A DNA stretch of 64,000 bases from Rickettsiales bacterium (GTDB lineage Bacteria > Pseudomonadota > Alphaproteobacteria > Rickettsiales > UBA1997), in the NCBI GenBank assembly GCA_021298605.1, contig JAJTDS010000001.1:1-64000 (forward strand), written 5' to 3'. Positions within the stretch are counted from its first letter, which is position 1. Each line of letters starts with the position of its first letter. The translations under genes and the position numbers were made by a program. This document shows, piece by piece, positions 47,016 to 56,796 of this stretch. The notes below the pieces were generated by a model. That model had not been told where the DNA came from and ran no database searches. It worked only from the letters and a program-made list of their open reading frames with translations.

Positions 47016-47118
47016 TTGCTTGAATAAAATTAATTAAAATTAGCAAAAAAGGCTTGCAATTTTTAATTTTATTATAGATAATGTCAAGTCTACATAAATT
47101 GCTTAGATACAGTAAATA

Positions 47119-47145
47119 TTGAATTTATTGCTATTTATCTATAAT
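47119..47145 (+). promoter_or_regulatory. Candidate promoter of tRNA-Pro
   Basis: TTGAAT (47119-47124), 15-base spacer, TATAAT (47140-47145). A start near 47152 would leave about 26 bases before the tRNA. A second candidate lies upstream: TTGCAA (47054-47059), 17 bases, GATAAT (47077-47082). Neither is certain in such AT-rich DNA. Confidence 0.35.
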
Positions 47146-47177
47146 TTCTAGATAGATTAAAAGTTTTTTACAAAGTT

Positions 47178-47255
47178 CGGGGCGTAGCGCAGTCTGGCTA
47201 GCGCATCTGGTTTGGGACCAGAGGGTCGGGAGTTCGAATCTCTCCGCCCCGACCA
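47178..47255 (+). tRNA. tRNA-Pro (anticodon TGG)
   Basis: Acceptor CGGGGCG pairs with CGCCCCG; anticodon stem TCTGG/CCAGA with loop TTTGGGA, giving TGG; the T arm has the usual GTTCGAATC. The C at position 1 of the acceptor is typical of bacterial tRNA-Pro. CCA is encoded at 47253-47255. The gene is followed by dnaG after 49 bases. Confidence 0.95.
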
Positions 47256-47304
47256 AAGCAAAAAATCATCAAATAAGTAATTGCTTCTGCCTTAAATATA
47301 AATT

Positions 47305-49185
47305 ATGTTTTCCAAAGATTTTCCTGAAAAATTGCGATCGATGGTCTTGATTTCTGATGTTGTGGGTAAAAAAGTCAAGTTAAAACAGCATGGCAAAGAG
47401 TTCCAGGGGTTATGTCCGTTTCATAATGAAAAAACCCCATCTTTCACTGTTAATAATCAAAAAGGATTTTACCATTGTTTTGGTTGCGGAGCTCATGGTG
47501 ATATTTTTACATTCGTAATGTCAAATGAAGGTTTGGAATATAAGGAGGCGGTTCGCAAGCTTGCTGATGATTTTGGTGTTGAAATTCCCATTATAAGTAA
47601 AAATAAAATATTTACCGAAGATATAAACTACAAGATTTGTCAATCTGCTTTGCAGTTTTTTCAAGATAAATTGTGGCTTTATGAAGGTGAAGAAGCGAGA
47701 AAATATCTAACTAATCGCGGATTCACTATTGACAATATTAAAAAATTTGCAATTGGTTATGCTCCTAATTCTTTTGATGCTTTGATTAAATTTTTAAAAA
47801 GCCAATCATTTTCCGATTTGGCTATCAAAAATAGCGGATTAGTTAGTGTTAAGGAGAATCAAGAGATTTATGATAAATTTCGCAAGAGAATTATTTTTCC
47901 TATTTTTAATCAGAAGAATCAGGTTATGGCATTTGGAGGTAGAATTTTAGGCGACGAGTTGCCTAAATATTTAAATTCTGCAGAAACCACTATTTTTAAA
48001 AAAAAAGAAACACTTTATAATCTTAATATTGCTAGAAAATCAATATTTGATAAAGGTTATGTAATTCTTGTAGAGGGATATATGGATGCTATTTCCCTTG
48101 CAATGAGTGGCTTTGAAAATGTCGTGGCGGGTCTTGGTACTGCTATTGGAGAATCTCATTTGCAAAAAATATTTTTAACTACCGATAAGTTGGTTATTGC
48201 TCTTGATGGAGATAGTGCAGGAATCAATGCTGCTAAACGATTTATAGATATTGCATTGCCAATTATTACTGTTGATAAAAATATCTCAATCATTATCATT
48301 CCAGAAAGGCTTGATCCTGATGATTTTATTAAAAAATTTGGCCAAGAAAAATTTCAAGAACTAATTGATAATGCTATTAATATTTCCAAAGCTTGCTGGC
48401 TATTCGCTTTACAAGATCTTAAAATTGATACTAATAATAAGGAGGCAATTTTGCCAGAAAATAAAGCAAAGTTACAAAAAATACTAAAAACAAAGAGCGA
48501 TTTAATAACCGACAAGGTATTAAAAAAGCATTTTATCGATTTTTTTCGTGAATCGCTATTTTTCTTAGGTAAAAATATTTTTTCTCAAAACAATAATAAT
48601 ATTAGGCAATTTAATCAAAAAAGAGAGTCATTTAATAATATTTTTGCTACCACAACTTTATCAACTATTTCAAGGCAAGAAACTAATCATCAAGCATTGT
48701 CACAAAATAATAAGATTATCAAAGAGATGGTCGCTTTATTATTCAAATTTCCTCAATTAATTAATTTTAAAAATGATGATTTTGAGTTTGAGATTGTTGA
48801 ATTATCAAGCGATGATTATACGGCAATTAAAGAAATTTTATATGAATTTATTACAGAATTTAATGTTGAGAGTTTGTTAAAAGTTGCAATATTTTTTGAA
48901 AGAGCAAAAAATTTTATTACTAAAAAAGATGCCATAGATATTGAAAATATAATAAAAACTATTAACTATAATAACTTAAAGTTTGCAGAAAATAAATTAT
49001 ACTTATTATTGTTGGAAGATTTATTAATAAAAATTAATCAACAATCACGGATTTTGCTTGATAAAATCACCAATAGCAATAATATTGAAGATTCTAGTTT
49101 GAATCAAAAAATTAGTGACGAAATATTTAATTATAAAAGTCAAGTAGAAAAGAAAATATTGCATTTAAAACAGGATAATTTTTAA
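47305..49185 (+). CDS. dnaG: DNA primase
   Basis: Makes RNA primers at the replication fork. The N-terminal zinc-binding domain has CPFHNEKTPSFTVN and YHCFGCGAHGD; the TOPRIM core has VEGYMDAI, followed by LVIALDGDSAG; the C-terminal helicase-binding part is divergent, as usual. Length 626 is normal. It precedes rpoD by 52 bases, the conserved dnaG-rpoD order of proteobacteria. Confidence 0.97.
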   Translation: MFSKDFPEKLRSMVLISDVVGKKVKLKQHGKEFQGLCPFHNEKTPSFTVNNQKGFYHCFGCGAHGDIFTFVMSNEGLEYKEAVRKLADDFGVEIPIISKNKIFTEDINYKICQSALQFFQDKLWLYEGEEARKYLTNRGFTIDNIKKFAIGYAPNSFDALIKFLKSQSFSDLAIKNSGLVSVKENQEIYDKFRKRIIFPIFNQKNQVMAFGGRILGDELPKYLNSAETTIFKKKETLYNLNIARKSIFDKGYVILVEGYMDAISLAMSGFENVVAGLGTAIGESHLQKIFLTTDKLVIALDGDSAGINAAKRFIDIALPIITVDKNISIIIIPERLDPDDFIKKFGQEKFQELIDNAINISKACWLFALQDLKIDTNNKEAILPENKAKLQKILKTKSDLITDKVLKKHFIDFFRESLFFLGKNIFSQNNNNIRQFNQKRESFNNIFATTTLSTISRQETNHQALSQNNKIIKEMVALLFKFPQLINFKNDDFEFEIVELSSDDYTAIKEILYEFITEFNVESLLKVAIFFERAKNFITKKDAIDIENIIKTINYNNLKFAENKLYLLLLEDLLIKINQQSRILLDKITNSNNIEDSSLNQKISDEIFNYKSQVEKKILHLKQDNF

Positions 49186-49237
49186 TTAATTTTAGGTTTT
49201 TAATTAAAAAATTCTTATAAAACTAAATTTTTTACAA

Positions 49238-51622
49238 ATGGTAGTCAAAAAAAAACAAAATAATAACAAAACAGATTCTTCAACATCTAAATTAAGCTCA
49301 AAGACTGTTGATAATCAAAGAATCAAAGATGTTAAGAATAAAAATGCAAATAATGCAAAAATTCAAAAAAATAACGATAAAAAGCATGATTCTCAAGAAA
49401 AGCCTGCTTCCTTAACTAGAGACGATCTTAAAAACCAGCTAAGTAAAAATACTAAAAATGCCACTGATAAAGAAATGGCAAAATTAAGATCTGGCAAGAA
49501 GTCAAAAAACAACTACCCTAAAGAAGAATCCTTGCAAAAAGAAAAGAAAAGCCTAAAAGAAAAGAAAAGCCTAAAAGAAAAGAAAATCCTAACAGAGAAA
49601 GAGGTTAAAATTAAGTCAAAAAAAATATCTAGCGAAGAAAAAAAAGGCGAAGAGCAGAATAAAAATCTTGCTAAGAAAATTGAATTGATTCAAGGTATGA
49701 GAGATGTTTTAAAAAAAAGAAATATTAATGAACAAAGCTTAATATCTCAATTTGGAGAAAAGCTAAAAACACTAATTTCAACTGGTAAAAATCAAGGCTT
49801 TCTTACCTTTGATCAAATAAATGAGCACCTCGATCAAGATACCGATCCTAAGCAAATTGACAGAATAATTGATACCCTAACCGAATTTAAAATACAAATT
49901 ATTGAAAAAGAAGAGGATTTAGAAAAAGTTCTTGACGAAAATGTTGTGATTAAAGACGAAGAAAAAAGCCTAAAAAGAAGTGAAGATTCTGTTAAGAGTT
50001 ATCTTAAATCCATGAGTACAGTAAAGCTACTTACTCGCGATGATGAAGTTTCAATTGCGATGAGAATTGAGGAGGGCAGAAATAAAACAGTTAAAGCAAT
50101 ATATCAAAGCCCAATAATTATGCGACACTTTATAGAGTGGCATGAGGGGCTTTCTGGTGGCTCAATTCTACTTAGAGATGTAATAAGAATAGACGAAACC
50201 TATAATTCTGAATTGGAAGAAATTATATCAAATACTGAAGCTCAGGCAATTGAAGATATAGTGGAGGGGGTTGAAGATGTTGCATTATTGATTGTTGAGG
50301 AAGAATCTGAAAATATTGAATCTGAATCAATGTTTGAGGATGAAGAACTTGAGCAGATTGATGAAAGTAGTGTCTCTTCAGCATCGATGGAGAGGGCTCT
50401 TATGCCTAAAATGCTTGAATTATTTCTCAATATATCATTAATATCGCAAAAAGTTTTGGACAAAATTCGCAACAAAACATTGCTTGAAATTAAAAATTCT
50501 CAAGAAATTAAAAAATTGCAATTAGAGTTTGAAAAAGCATCGCAAGAGGTTAGTTTTAGCGATTCTTTAATTCATTCCCTTGTCGATCAGCTATATGAAG
50601 TACATCAAAAATTAACCTCTCTTGAAATTGAATTATTAAAAATATCTAATAATTATGAAATTGAGAAGCAGGATTTTATTTTGCAGATCGTTGATATTGA
50701 AAGCCCTGAAATTTGGCATAAAAAAATTAAATCATTAAAAGATAAAAAGTGGGTGGAATTTTATAAAAATGAGATAGAAAAAATTAATGAAATCCAAAAT
50801 AAAATTATAAAATTAATGAGAATTGTTGGTATGACTGTTGCGGATTTTAAAGTGATGATAAATATTGTTCGCAAAAACCAAGATTCAGAATTAAAAGCCA
50901 AAAAAGAAATGATAGAAGCAAATTTGAGATTAGTGGTTTCAATTGCTAAAAAATACACTAATCGCGGTTTGCAATTTCTTGATCTAATTCAGGAGGGAAA
51001 TATTGGTCTAATGAGAGCAGTTGATAAATTTGAATATCGTAGAGGTTATAAATTTTCAACCTATGCAACTTGGTGGATAAGGCAGGCAATTACTCGTTCA
51101 ATTGCTGATCAATCAAGAACCATTAGAATTCCAATTCATATGGTTGAAACTATTAATAAAATTGTAAAAACTTCTCGTCAATTAATGCAAGAGCTTGGTA
51201 GGACACCAGATGCTCAAGAAATTGCCGATAAGCTTTTAATGCCCGTGGAAAAGGTTAGAAAAGTTTTAAGAACCTCAAAAGATCCTGTCAGCCTAGAATC
51301 TCCAATTTCTAGCGATGACGATGAGAGTTTACTTGGTGATTTTATTGAAGATAAAAGTGCTATATTGCCATTTGATGCCGCATCCCACCTTAAATTAAAA
51401 GAAGCGACTAGTCATATGCTTTCATCTCTTACCCCAAGAGAAGAAAGAGTTTTAAGAATGAGGTTTGGAATTGGAATGACTACCGATCACACCCTTGAAG
51501 AGGTTGGTAGGCAATTTTCAGTAACTCGTGAAAGGATAAGACAAATCGAAGCAAAGGCACTTAAAAAATTACAACATCCAAAAAGATCAAAGCTTTTAAA
51601 AAGTTTTTTAGAAGATGCTTAG
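49238..51622 (+). CDS. rpoD: RNA polymerase sigma factor RpoD (sigma-70)
   Basis: Housekeeping sigma factor. Region 1.1 lies at about residues 160-220, region 1.2 at [20 protein letters not shown], then the non-essential domain, region 2 with [20 protein letters not shown] and [20 protein letters not shown], and region 4 with [20 protein letters not shown]. At 794 residues it is longer than usual (600-680), because the first 150 residues form a Lys/Asn/Ser-rich extension with three tandem copies of the six-residue unit KEKK(S/I)L (49540-49591, an 18-bp DNA repeat). The extension is probably disordered. Confidence 0.97.
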   Translation: MVVKKKQNNNKTDSSTSKLSSKTVDNQRIKDVKNKNANNAKIQKNNDKKHDSQEKPASLTRDDLKNQLSKNTKNATDKEMAKLRSGKKSKNNYPKEESLQKEKKSLKEKKSLKEKKILTEKEVKIKSKKISSEEKKGEEQNKNLAKKIELIQGMRDVLKKRNINEQSLISQFGEKLKTLISTGKNQGFLTFDQINEHLDQDTDPKQIDRIIDTLTEFKIQIIEKEEDLEKVLDENVVIKDEEKSLKRSEDSVKSYLKSMSTVKLLTRDDEVSIAMRIEEGRNKTVKAIYQSPIIMRHFIEWHEGLSGGSILLRDVIRIDETYNSELEEIISNTEAQAIEDIVEGVEDVALLIVEEESENIESESMFEDEELEQIDESSVSSASMERALMPKMLELFLNISLISQKVLDKIRNKTLLEIKNSQEIKKLQLEFEKASQEVSFSDSLIHSLVDQLYEVHQKLTSLEIELLKISNNYEIEKQDFILQIVDIESPEIWHKKIKSLKDKKWVEFYKNEIEKINEIQNKIIKLMRIVGMTVADFKVMINIVRKNQDSELKAKKEMIEANLRLVVSIAKKYTNRGLQFLDLIQEGNIGLMRAVDKFEYRRGYKFSTYATWWIRQAITRSIADQSRTIRIPIHMVETINKIVKTSRQLMQELGRTPDAQEIADKLLMPVEKVRKVLRTSKDPVSLESPISSDDDESLLGDFIEDKSAILPFDAASHLKLKEATSHMLSSLTPREERVLRMRFGIGMTTDHTLEEVGRQFSVTRERIRQIEAKALKKLQHPKRSKLLKSFLEDA

Positions 51623-51693
51623 TGCTTTTTATAATAATTACTCTAGTCTAGAGGCTGTAAGGCTTCAAAGTTATAACTTAAATTAAAATTAAA

Positions 51694-52056
51694 ATGAAAA
51701 AATCAAAATTTATCAAAACACTATCAATAATTTTTTCTTTATTGACTTTATCAACTTTTTCTCATTTTGCCAATGCTGAAGATGTTCAGCAAGGCTTAGG
51801 AGTTAAGCTTCAAATTAAAAATCATCGCTTTATTCCCTCTGAAATCAAAGCTCCCGCAAATACTCCATTCACCTTAATTATTGAGAATCTTGATTCTACT
51901 ATTGAAGAATTTGAAAGTGTTGATTTAAAAAGGGAAAAAATAGTTGGTGGTAATAAGACAATTTATTTAAAATTTGAAGGATTATCATCTGGAGAATATA
52001 ATTTCTTCGGCGATTTTAATAAAAGAACAGCTTTTGGTAAATTGATTGTAAGATAA
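51694..52056 (+). CDS. Exported cupredoxin-like protein (EfeO N-terminal type)
   Basis: A 120-residue protein with a signal peptide ending near HFANAE and a cupredoxin_1-type beta-sandwich: IKNHRFIPSEIKAPANTPF, EEFESVDLKREKIV and GEYNFFGDFNKRTAFG. This pattern matches the EfeO/FtrA-associated group of periplasmic proteins linked to iron uptake. The usual Cys-Met copper ligands are not visible. No iron permease is adjacent; the UbiH-type gene starts two bases after the stop. Confidence 0.8.
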   Translation: MKKSKFIKTLSIIFSLLTLSTFSHFANAEDVQQGLGVKLQIKNHRFIPSEIKAPANTPFTLIIENLDSTIEEFESVDLKREKIVGGNKTIYLKFEGLSSGEYNFFGDFNKRTAFGKLIVR

Positions 52057-52058
52057 AA

Positions 52059-53261
52059 ATGACAGAAGAAGCGGTATGTAAAAAATTTTTTGATATAATA
52101 ATTGTTGGCGGTTCTTTTTCTGGGCTTACTACGGCAATATCAATAGCTAATATCGATAAAAAAATTAAGATTGCAGTTATTGATAGGCAAGATTTTCTGA
52201 ATAAAGAAAGACCAAATGACGGTAAGGCTCTTGCCATTTCAAATCATTCGATTAATTTTTTAAAACAAATTTCTGCAATCAGCAATCAATTGTTGGAAAA
52301 TTCAGCACCAATTTTAGATATCAAAATTACTGATAATCAATCGCCTATTACCCTTGATTTTATTGGATCTAAAAATTCTAACGATAATTCTTTTGGTTTT
52401 ATTATTTCAAGTTTTGATTTATATAATCAACTTAAGGAAAGAGCATTAAAGCTTGATAATATAGAATTTATATGCCCTGTTTTTTATCAGAAGATTGATT
52501 TTTTTCCAAATGAAAATAATATTTATCTTGATAATGGTTTAATATTAAATGCTAAGCTACTAATTGCTTGCGATGGAAGGGATTCAAACATTAGAAAGCT
52601 TTGTAATATCAACATTATTGAAAAAACATATCATCAAACGGCAATTATTTTCAATATTAATCATCAAGTTTCTCATCAATATAGTGCTTGGGAACATTTT
52701 TTCACAGGTGGTCCTTTGGCGATATTGCCTTTAAAAGACACTAATAATTCTGCAATAGTTTGGATTGTTCCTAATAGTAAGGCAGAAATTTTATTGAAAT
52801 TAGATGAAGAAAATTTTATCACCCAGTTGCAAAAAAAATTAAAAAATCACTTAGGTAAAATACAAATAATTTCAAAAAAATTTATTTATCCACTCAACCT
52901 AATAGAATCAGAAAGTTTATTTTATAATCATGCTATGTTGATAGGCGATTCAGCATTTGGGCTTCATCCAATTGCGGGTCAAGGTTTTAATTTATCAATT
53001 TGTGGAATTGAAACATTCTATAATTTAGTTAAAAATAGTTCAGCATTTATCACTGAAGATTTTGATAATTCATTGATTTTAGAACATCAAAAACAATTTA
53101 AAAAAATTGCTAAAAAAATGATTATTGCCACCGATTTAATAAACTCAATATTTGAAAGCGATAATTTAATTCTTAAAGCCTCAAGGAAAATGGGAATTTT
53201 TGCAATTGATAAAATAGAATATTTAAAAAAATTCTTTATAAAAAATGCAGGCGGTTATTAA
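52059..53261 (+). CDS. UbiH/COQ6-family FAD monooxygenase
   Basis: FAD-dependent hydroxylase of 400 residues, most likely acting on the ubiquinone ring. The dinucleotide motif IIVGGSFSGLTTAISIA is at residues 12-28, the middle motif is ACDGRDSNIRKL and the third FAD motif is LIGDSAFGLHPIAGQGFN. Alphaproteobacteria have UbiH, UbiF, UbiL or UbiM variants and I cannot tell which ring position this one hydroxylates. The second glycine of the usual GxGxxG is replaced by Ser. Coupled to the cupredoxin gene. Confidence 0.88.
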   Translation: MTEEAVCKKFFDIIIVGGSFSGLTTAISIANIDKKIKIAVIDRQDFLNKERPNDGKALAISNHSINFLKQISAISNQLLENSAPILDIKITDNQSPITLDFIGSKNSNDNSFGFIISSFDLYNQLKERALKLDNIEFICPVFYQKIDFFPNENNIYLDNGLILNAKLLIACDGRDSNIRKLCNINIIEKTYHQTAIIFNINHQVSHQYSAWEHFFTGGPLAILPLKDTNNSAIVWIVPNSKAEILLKLDEENFITQLQKKLKNHLGKIQIISKKFIYPLNLIESESLFYNHAMLIGDSAFGLHPIAGQGFNLSICGIETFYNLVKNSSAFITEDFDNSLILEHQKQFKKIAKKMIIATDLINSIFESDNLILKASRKMGIFAIDKIEYLKKFFIKNAGGY

Positions 53262-53384
53262 TATATGGTTGATTTTGTCTCGTAATGATTTATGATATTT
53301 TTTAATAATGATTTTATTAAGTTTTAAAAAATTGAATATTATATCATTATTGCGGTAATATAAATTAATTTATTTAATTTTAGC

Positions 53385-53413
53385 TTGATATTATCAAATA
53401 TTGCTAATATTTT
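53385..53413 (+). promoter_or_regulatory. Candidate virB8-virB9 promoter with a small palindrome
   Basis: TTGATA (53385-53390), a 17-base spacer and TATTTT (53408-53413). The -35 box is half of a 13-base palindrome, TTGATATTATCAA (53385-53397), where a repressor could bind. The gap before virB8 is 216 bases and AT-rich, so the match is weak evidence. Confidence 0.3.
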
Positions 53414-53477
53414 ATACTAGTTAGTTGTGAGTTATTTTATTTCGCTCATTAATTAAAATTAAATCAAGTTACAAATT

Positions 53478-54179
53478 ATGGCTAAAAACCCTGAAAATAA
53501 AGCTCAAAACAAACAGGCAATTGAAAATGTTGAAACAAATAGTAAATTTAAAATAAAAAACTGGTATTCTAATCGCTATCAAGTTGTTTTGATTCAAAGA
53601 AATATTTTATTATTATTTACCATTATATCTTTGTTTTCTGTATCGATTGCAGTTTTATTTGTTAAAAGCATCATGACTTCAAAGTCTTTGGAGCCATATA
53701 TTATACAAATAGATGAAAAAAATGGAGTTCCGTCCGTTGTAAAACAAATGGATAATTTTAATTTTACTTCTGATCAAGCTATAAGACACTATTTCATTAA
53801 TCAATTTGTTCAGGCAGCAAGTGGATATGACCCAGTAAATTATAGGTCAGATGCTGATAAAGTTAGATTGTTTTCGACTTCTCCAGTATATTCAGATTTT
53901 AGAAGAAGAATTAATGCAAGAGATCTTGGTGGAGAGGCATCTATTCAAGTAAGAATTAAATCAATACAATTTACTGATAGCAACAATGCTCAAATAAGAA
54001 TTCTAACTGAGAAAAGTGTGGGGGTTAATAATGTTGGCTCTGGTGCAACTAAAAATGAGGTAATTACAATGACCTTTAATTTTACTGATATGAACTTAAC
54101 TCTTGAAGAAAGAATGGTCAATCCTCTTGGTTTTCAAGTTAGTAAATATCTTATTGCTGAAGAAACTTTTAACTATTGA
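53478..54179 (+). CDS. virB8: Type IV secretion protein VirB8
   Basis: Bitopic inner membrane protein that links the inner and outer parts of the type IV channel. A cytoplasmic tail of about 40 residues (NWYSNRYQVVLIQRN) leads to a membrane helix (about 42-64, ILLLFTIISLFSVSIAVLFV) and the NTF2-like periplasmic domain with AIRHYFINQFVQAASGYDPV, VRLFSTSPVYSDF and NPLGFQVSKY. Length 233 is normal. virB9 follows after 44 bases. Confidence 0.94.
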   Translation: MAKNPENKAQNKQAIENVETNSKFKIKNWYSNRYQVVLIQRNILLLFTIISLFSVSIAVLFVKSIMTSKSLEPYIIQIDEKNGVPSVVKQMDNFNFTSDQAIRHYFINQFVQAASGYDPVNYRSDADKVRLFSTSPVYSDFRRRINARDLGGEASIQVRIKSIQFTDSNNAQIRILTEKSVGVNNVGSGATKNEVITMTFNFTDMNLTLEERMVNPLGFQVSKYLIAEETFNY

Positions 54180-54223
54180 AAAATAATTCTTTCTAGCAAA
54201 AAAACAATTCCAATTTAATAGAT

Positions 54224-55087
54224 ATGATAATTTGTAAAAAGTTTAGTTTTGAGTTAAAAAAAATTATGCTATTGGTAATATTTTCATTAATAGCAAATAA
54301 TTCTTATAGCCAAAACAACATTCCTCTTACTACTGATTCTAGAATTCGCACTCTAGTTTATAACCCTAACGAGGTTTATGAAATAAAATTTTTTTACGGC
54401 TATCAATCGTTTCTTGAATTTTCTGAGGATGAAGAGATAGAAATGATATCTGTTGGCGAAGGCTTTGCTTGGAGACTTACCCCAATAGGAAGAAGGTTAT
54501 TTGTTAGACCCTTAGAAATTTCTGCGCATACGAATATGATAATAACAACTAATCGCAGAACTTATCATTTTGATATTCGTTCAAGTGATTATAGCGGTAG
54601 GTCTGATGAAGAGCTGGTCTATACTGTAAGATTTTTTTATCCCCAAGTAGGACAAACATTGCCTATACCTCCACAATTGTCGGTTCCTAATCGTGCTTCA
54701 GAAGTTTTGAAGCCAAAAGTATTGAGTGATGCAAAATCTAATTATTCTGAAACAAAAGATGATGCAAAGACAAATAATATTGTCGATGTTTTTAATAAAA
54801 CTAAGCAAGAAAATTATAATTATAGCTTTGTTGGTAATGACAAACTGATAACTCCTCTCAAAATTTATGATGATGGCGAACAAACCATGATACAATTCAT
54901 TAATAACAATGAATCAATTCCTGAAATTAATATTGTTGATAATGAGGGCAGTGAGCAGAAATTGAACCATGTTGTAAAAAATGGTTTAGTTATTGTTCCT
55001 GCTGTTGCTAGTCAATTTTCTTTTCGACTTAATCAAAGCATGATTTGTGTTTTTAACAATAATATTATCAATAATTTAAAGCCGTAA
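54224..55087 (+). CDS. virB9: Type IV secretion protein VirB9
   Basis: Outer-membrane core subunit of the type IV channel; 287 residues with a signal peptide ending near NSYSQ. Both domains are complete: the N-terminal one with RIRTLVYNPNEVYEIKFFYG and WRLTPIGRRLFVRPLE, and the C-terminal one with LKIYDDGEQTMIQF, VVKNGLVIVPAVASQFSFRL and ICVFNN, the part that binds VirB7 and VirB10. No virB10, virB11 or virD4 follows, unlike the common virB8-virB9-virB10-virB11-virD4 order. Confidence 0.94.
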   Translation: MIICKKFSFELKKIMLLVIFSLIANNSYSQNNIPLTTDSRIRTLVYNPNEVYEIKFFYGYQSFLEFSEDEEIEMISVGEGFAWRLTPIGRRLFVRPLEISAHTNMIITTNRRTYHFDIRSSDYSGRSDEELVYTVRFFYPQVGQTLPIPPQLSVPNRASEVLKPKVLSDAKSNYSETKDDAKTNNIVDVFNKTKQENYNYSFVGNDKLITPLKIYDDGEQTMIQFINNNESIPEINIVDNEGSEQKLNHVVKNGLVIVPAVASQFSFRLNQSMICVFNNNIINNLKP

Positions 55088-55092
55088 TCAAT

Positions 55093-55770
55093 ATGTATAG
55101 GCTTTATCATCATCCAATTTGTCCGTTTTCTCGCAAGGTTAGAGTTCATTTGTTAGCTAAGGATATTGGCTATGAGCTTATTCAAGAAAATTTTTGGGAA
55201 AGAAAAAAAGAATTTATTGCGATGAACCCTGCTGGAACTGTTCCAGTCTTATTTGATAATAGTAATTCCTCAGTAATTTCTTACAGTTCGGTCATAGTTG
55301 AATATATTGAAGAAAAACACAAAGAAACAAAAAACTTTTTTGGAGAAAATTCTGCTAGAAAAGCTGAAGCTAGAAGAATTCAATATTGGTTTGATGAAAA
55401 ATTTTATCAAGAAGTTTCGTCTCACATTTTAAATGAAAGATTTTTTAACCGATACTTGCCAGATGTAAAATCTCCTAATTCTGAAATATTAAGAATCGCT
55501 AGAAGAAACCTCAATGTTCATATGGGTTATATTGAATATCTTCTTGAATCAAGAAAATATCTTGCTTGCGATCAAATATCGATTGCTGATTTTGCAGCGG
55601 CTTGTCAGTTATCTTCGCTTGATTATTTTGGAGATATAAATTGGAGCTATTACAGTGTTGCTAAAGATTGGTATAGTTTAATTAAGTCTCATAAGGCATT
55701 TCAGGAAATACTTAAAGATAGAGTTGCTAATATTAATCCTCCTGAATATTACTCAAATCTTGATTTCTAG
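55093..55770 (+). CDS. Glutathione S-transferase family protein
   Basis: A 225-residue two-domain GST. The thioredoxin-like N-terminal domain has YHHPICPFSRKVR with C10 and S13, AMNPAGTVPVLFD and the Ser/Glu turn replaced by SYSSVIVEYIEE; the helical C-terminal domain includes YLACDQISIADFAAACQLS. The CPFS motif suggests the Cys-containing (beta, omega or SspA-like) groups rather than detoxifying Tyr-type GSTs. Substrate unknown. It begins five bases after virB9 and three before the kinase gene, so it is probably cotranscribed. Confidence 0.88.
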   Translation: MYRLYHHPICPFSRKVRVHLLAKDIGYELIQENFWERKKEFIAMNPAGTVPVLFDNSNSSVISYSSVIVEYIEEKHKETKNFFGENSARKAEARRIQYWFDEKFYQEVSSHILNERFFNRYLPDVKSPNSEILRIARRNLNVHMGYIEYLLESRKYLACDQISIADFAAACQLSSLDYFGDINWSYYSVAKDWYSLIKSHKAFQEILKDRVANINPPEYYSNLDF

Positions 55771-55773
55771 ATT

Positions 55774-56796
55774 ATGATACCATTGCCAGAAATTATCACC
55801 AGAAAATTTATATCTAGTTCACTATTAATTAAAGAAGATGAATTCTATCTTACTAAAATAGCTGGCGATGCCTCTTTTCGTTCATATTATCGCATAAAAA
55901 GCAATGAAAAAAGCTTTATATTGATGTTTGCCCCACCAAAATTTGAGAAGACCTCGCCTTTCATTGAGGTTGCAAATATTTTAATTGATAACCAAATTAA
56001 TGCTCCAAAAATAATAGCAAAGAATCAAGAGGAGGGGCTTCTTATTCTAGAAGATTTCGGAGATTTTACTCTTGCAAAATTTATTCAAAACAATATTGCG
56101 GTGCTTGAGAATAAAAAGATCGCATTAGATGAGGAGTTTAGACTCTATAAGATGGCCTGCGATTCTTTGTTAAAAATTTCTAAAATCAATCAATTTGGAA
56201 ATGTTGCAAAATATAATAATGGCGAGCTATTTAGAGAAATGATGCTTTTTGTAGATTGGTATCTTCCCCATATAAAAATTAAGCTATCTGATAGCGATAA
56301 AGGTTTGTTTAAAAAACTATCTTTTGATTTATTTGATAATCTTAGCAAAAATAATCAAGTTTTGGTTCTTAGAGATTATCACTCAGAAAATATCATGGTT
56401 GTTAATCAAGATAAATTAGGATTGCTTGATTTTCAAGATGCACTTGTTGGCTCTCCAGCTTATGATTTTTTGTCATTGCTTGAAGATGCGAGGAGGGATG
56501 TAAAATTGGATATTGCAAAATCTTTATTTCAGTATTATCAAGAAAATTCCACCTTTGATAAAAGGCAATTTTCCGTTGATTATGCAATATTTTCATTACA
56601 AAGAAACCTTAAAATTTTGGGTATATTTTGTCGTCTTGCTAATAGAGATGGCAAGGCTCAATATTTAGAACTATTGCCAAGGGTTTTTGAATTTGTCAGA
56701 AATCGTTGCTCGCTAAATATATGTTATTTTTCTGATATTGAATTACCAATGATAAAACCTTTGAATGATTTTCTTAAAACAATACTCTTAATATGA
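55774..56796 (+). CDS. Aminoglycoside-phosphotransferase-fold sugar kinase, AmgK-like
   Basis: A 340-residue kinase. The conserved motifs are LTKIAGDASFRSYYRI (ATP loop), VLRDYHSENIMV (catalytic Asp) and GLLDFQDALVGSPAYDFLSL followed by DARRDV. These match the alphaproteobacterial and pseudomonad AmgK group, which phosphorylates the anomeric carbon of N-acetylmuramate or N-acetylglucosamine in peptidoglycan recycling. In many genomes the gene is next to tsaE and to murU; neither is here. Its stop overlaps the next start (ATGA). Confidence 0.82.
   Translation: MIPLPEIITRKFISSSLLIKEDEFYLTKIAGDASFRSYYRIKSNEKSFILMFAPPKFEKTSPFIEVANILIDNQINAPKIIAKNQEEGLLILEDFGDFTLAKFIQNNIAVLENKKIALDEEFRLYKMACDSLLKISKINQFGNVAKYNNGELFREMMLFVDWYLPHIKIKLSDSDKGLFKKLSFDLFDNLSKNNQVLVLRDYHSENIMVVNQDKLGLLDFQDALVGSPAYDFLSLLEDARRDVKLDIAKSLFQYYQENSTFDKRQFSVDYAIFSLQRNLKILGIFCRLANRDGKAQYLELLPRVFEFVRNRCSLNICYFSDIELPMIKPLNDFLKTILLI

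Noticed and set aside
51641-51653. CTCTAGTCTAGAG palindrome after rpoD
   Set aside because: Only six base pairs with a one-base centre and no T-run; too short to call a terminator or operator.
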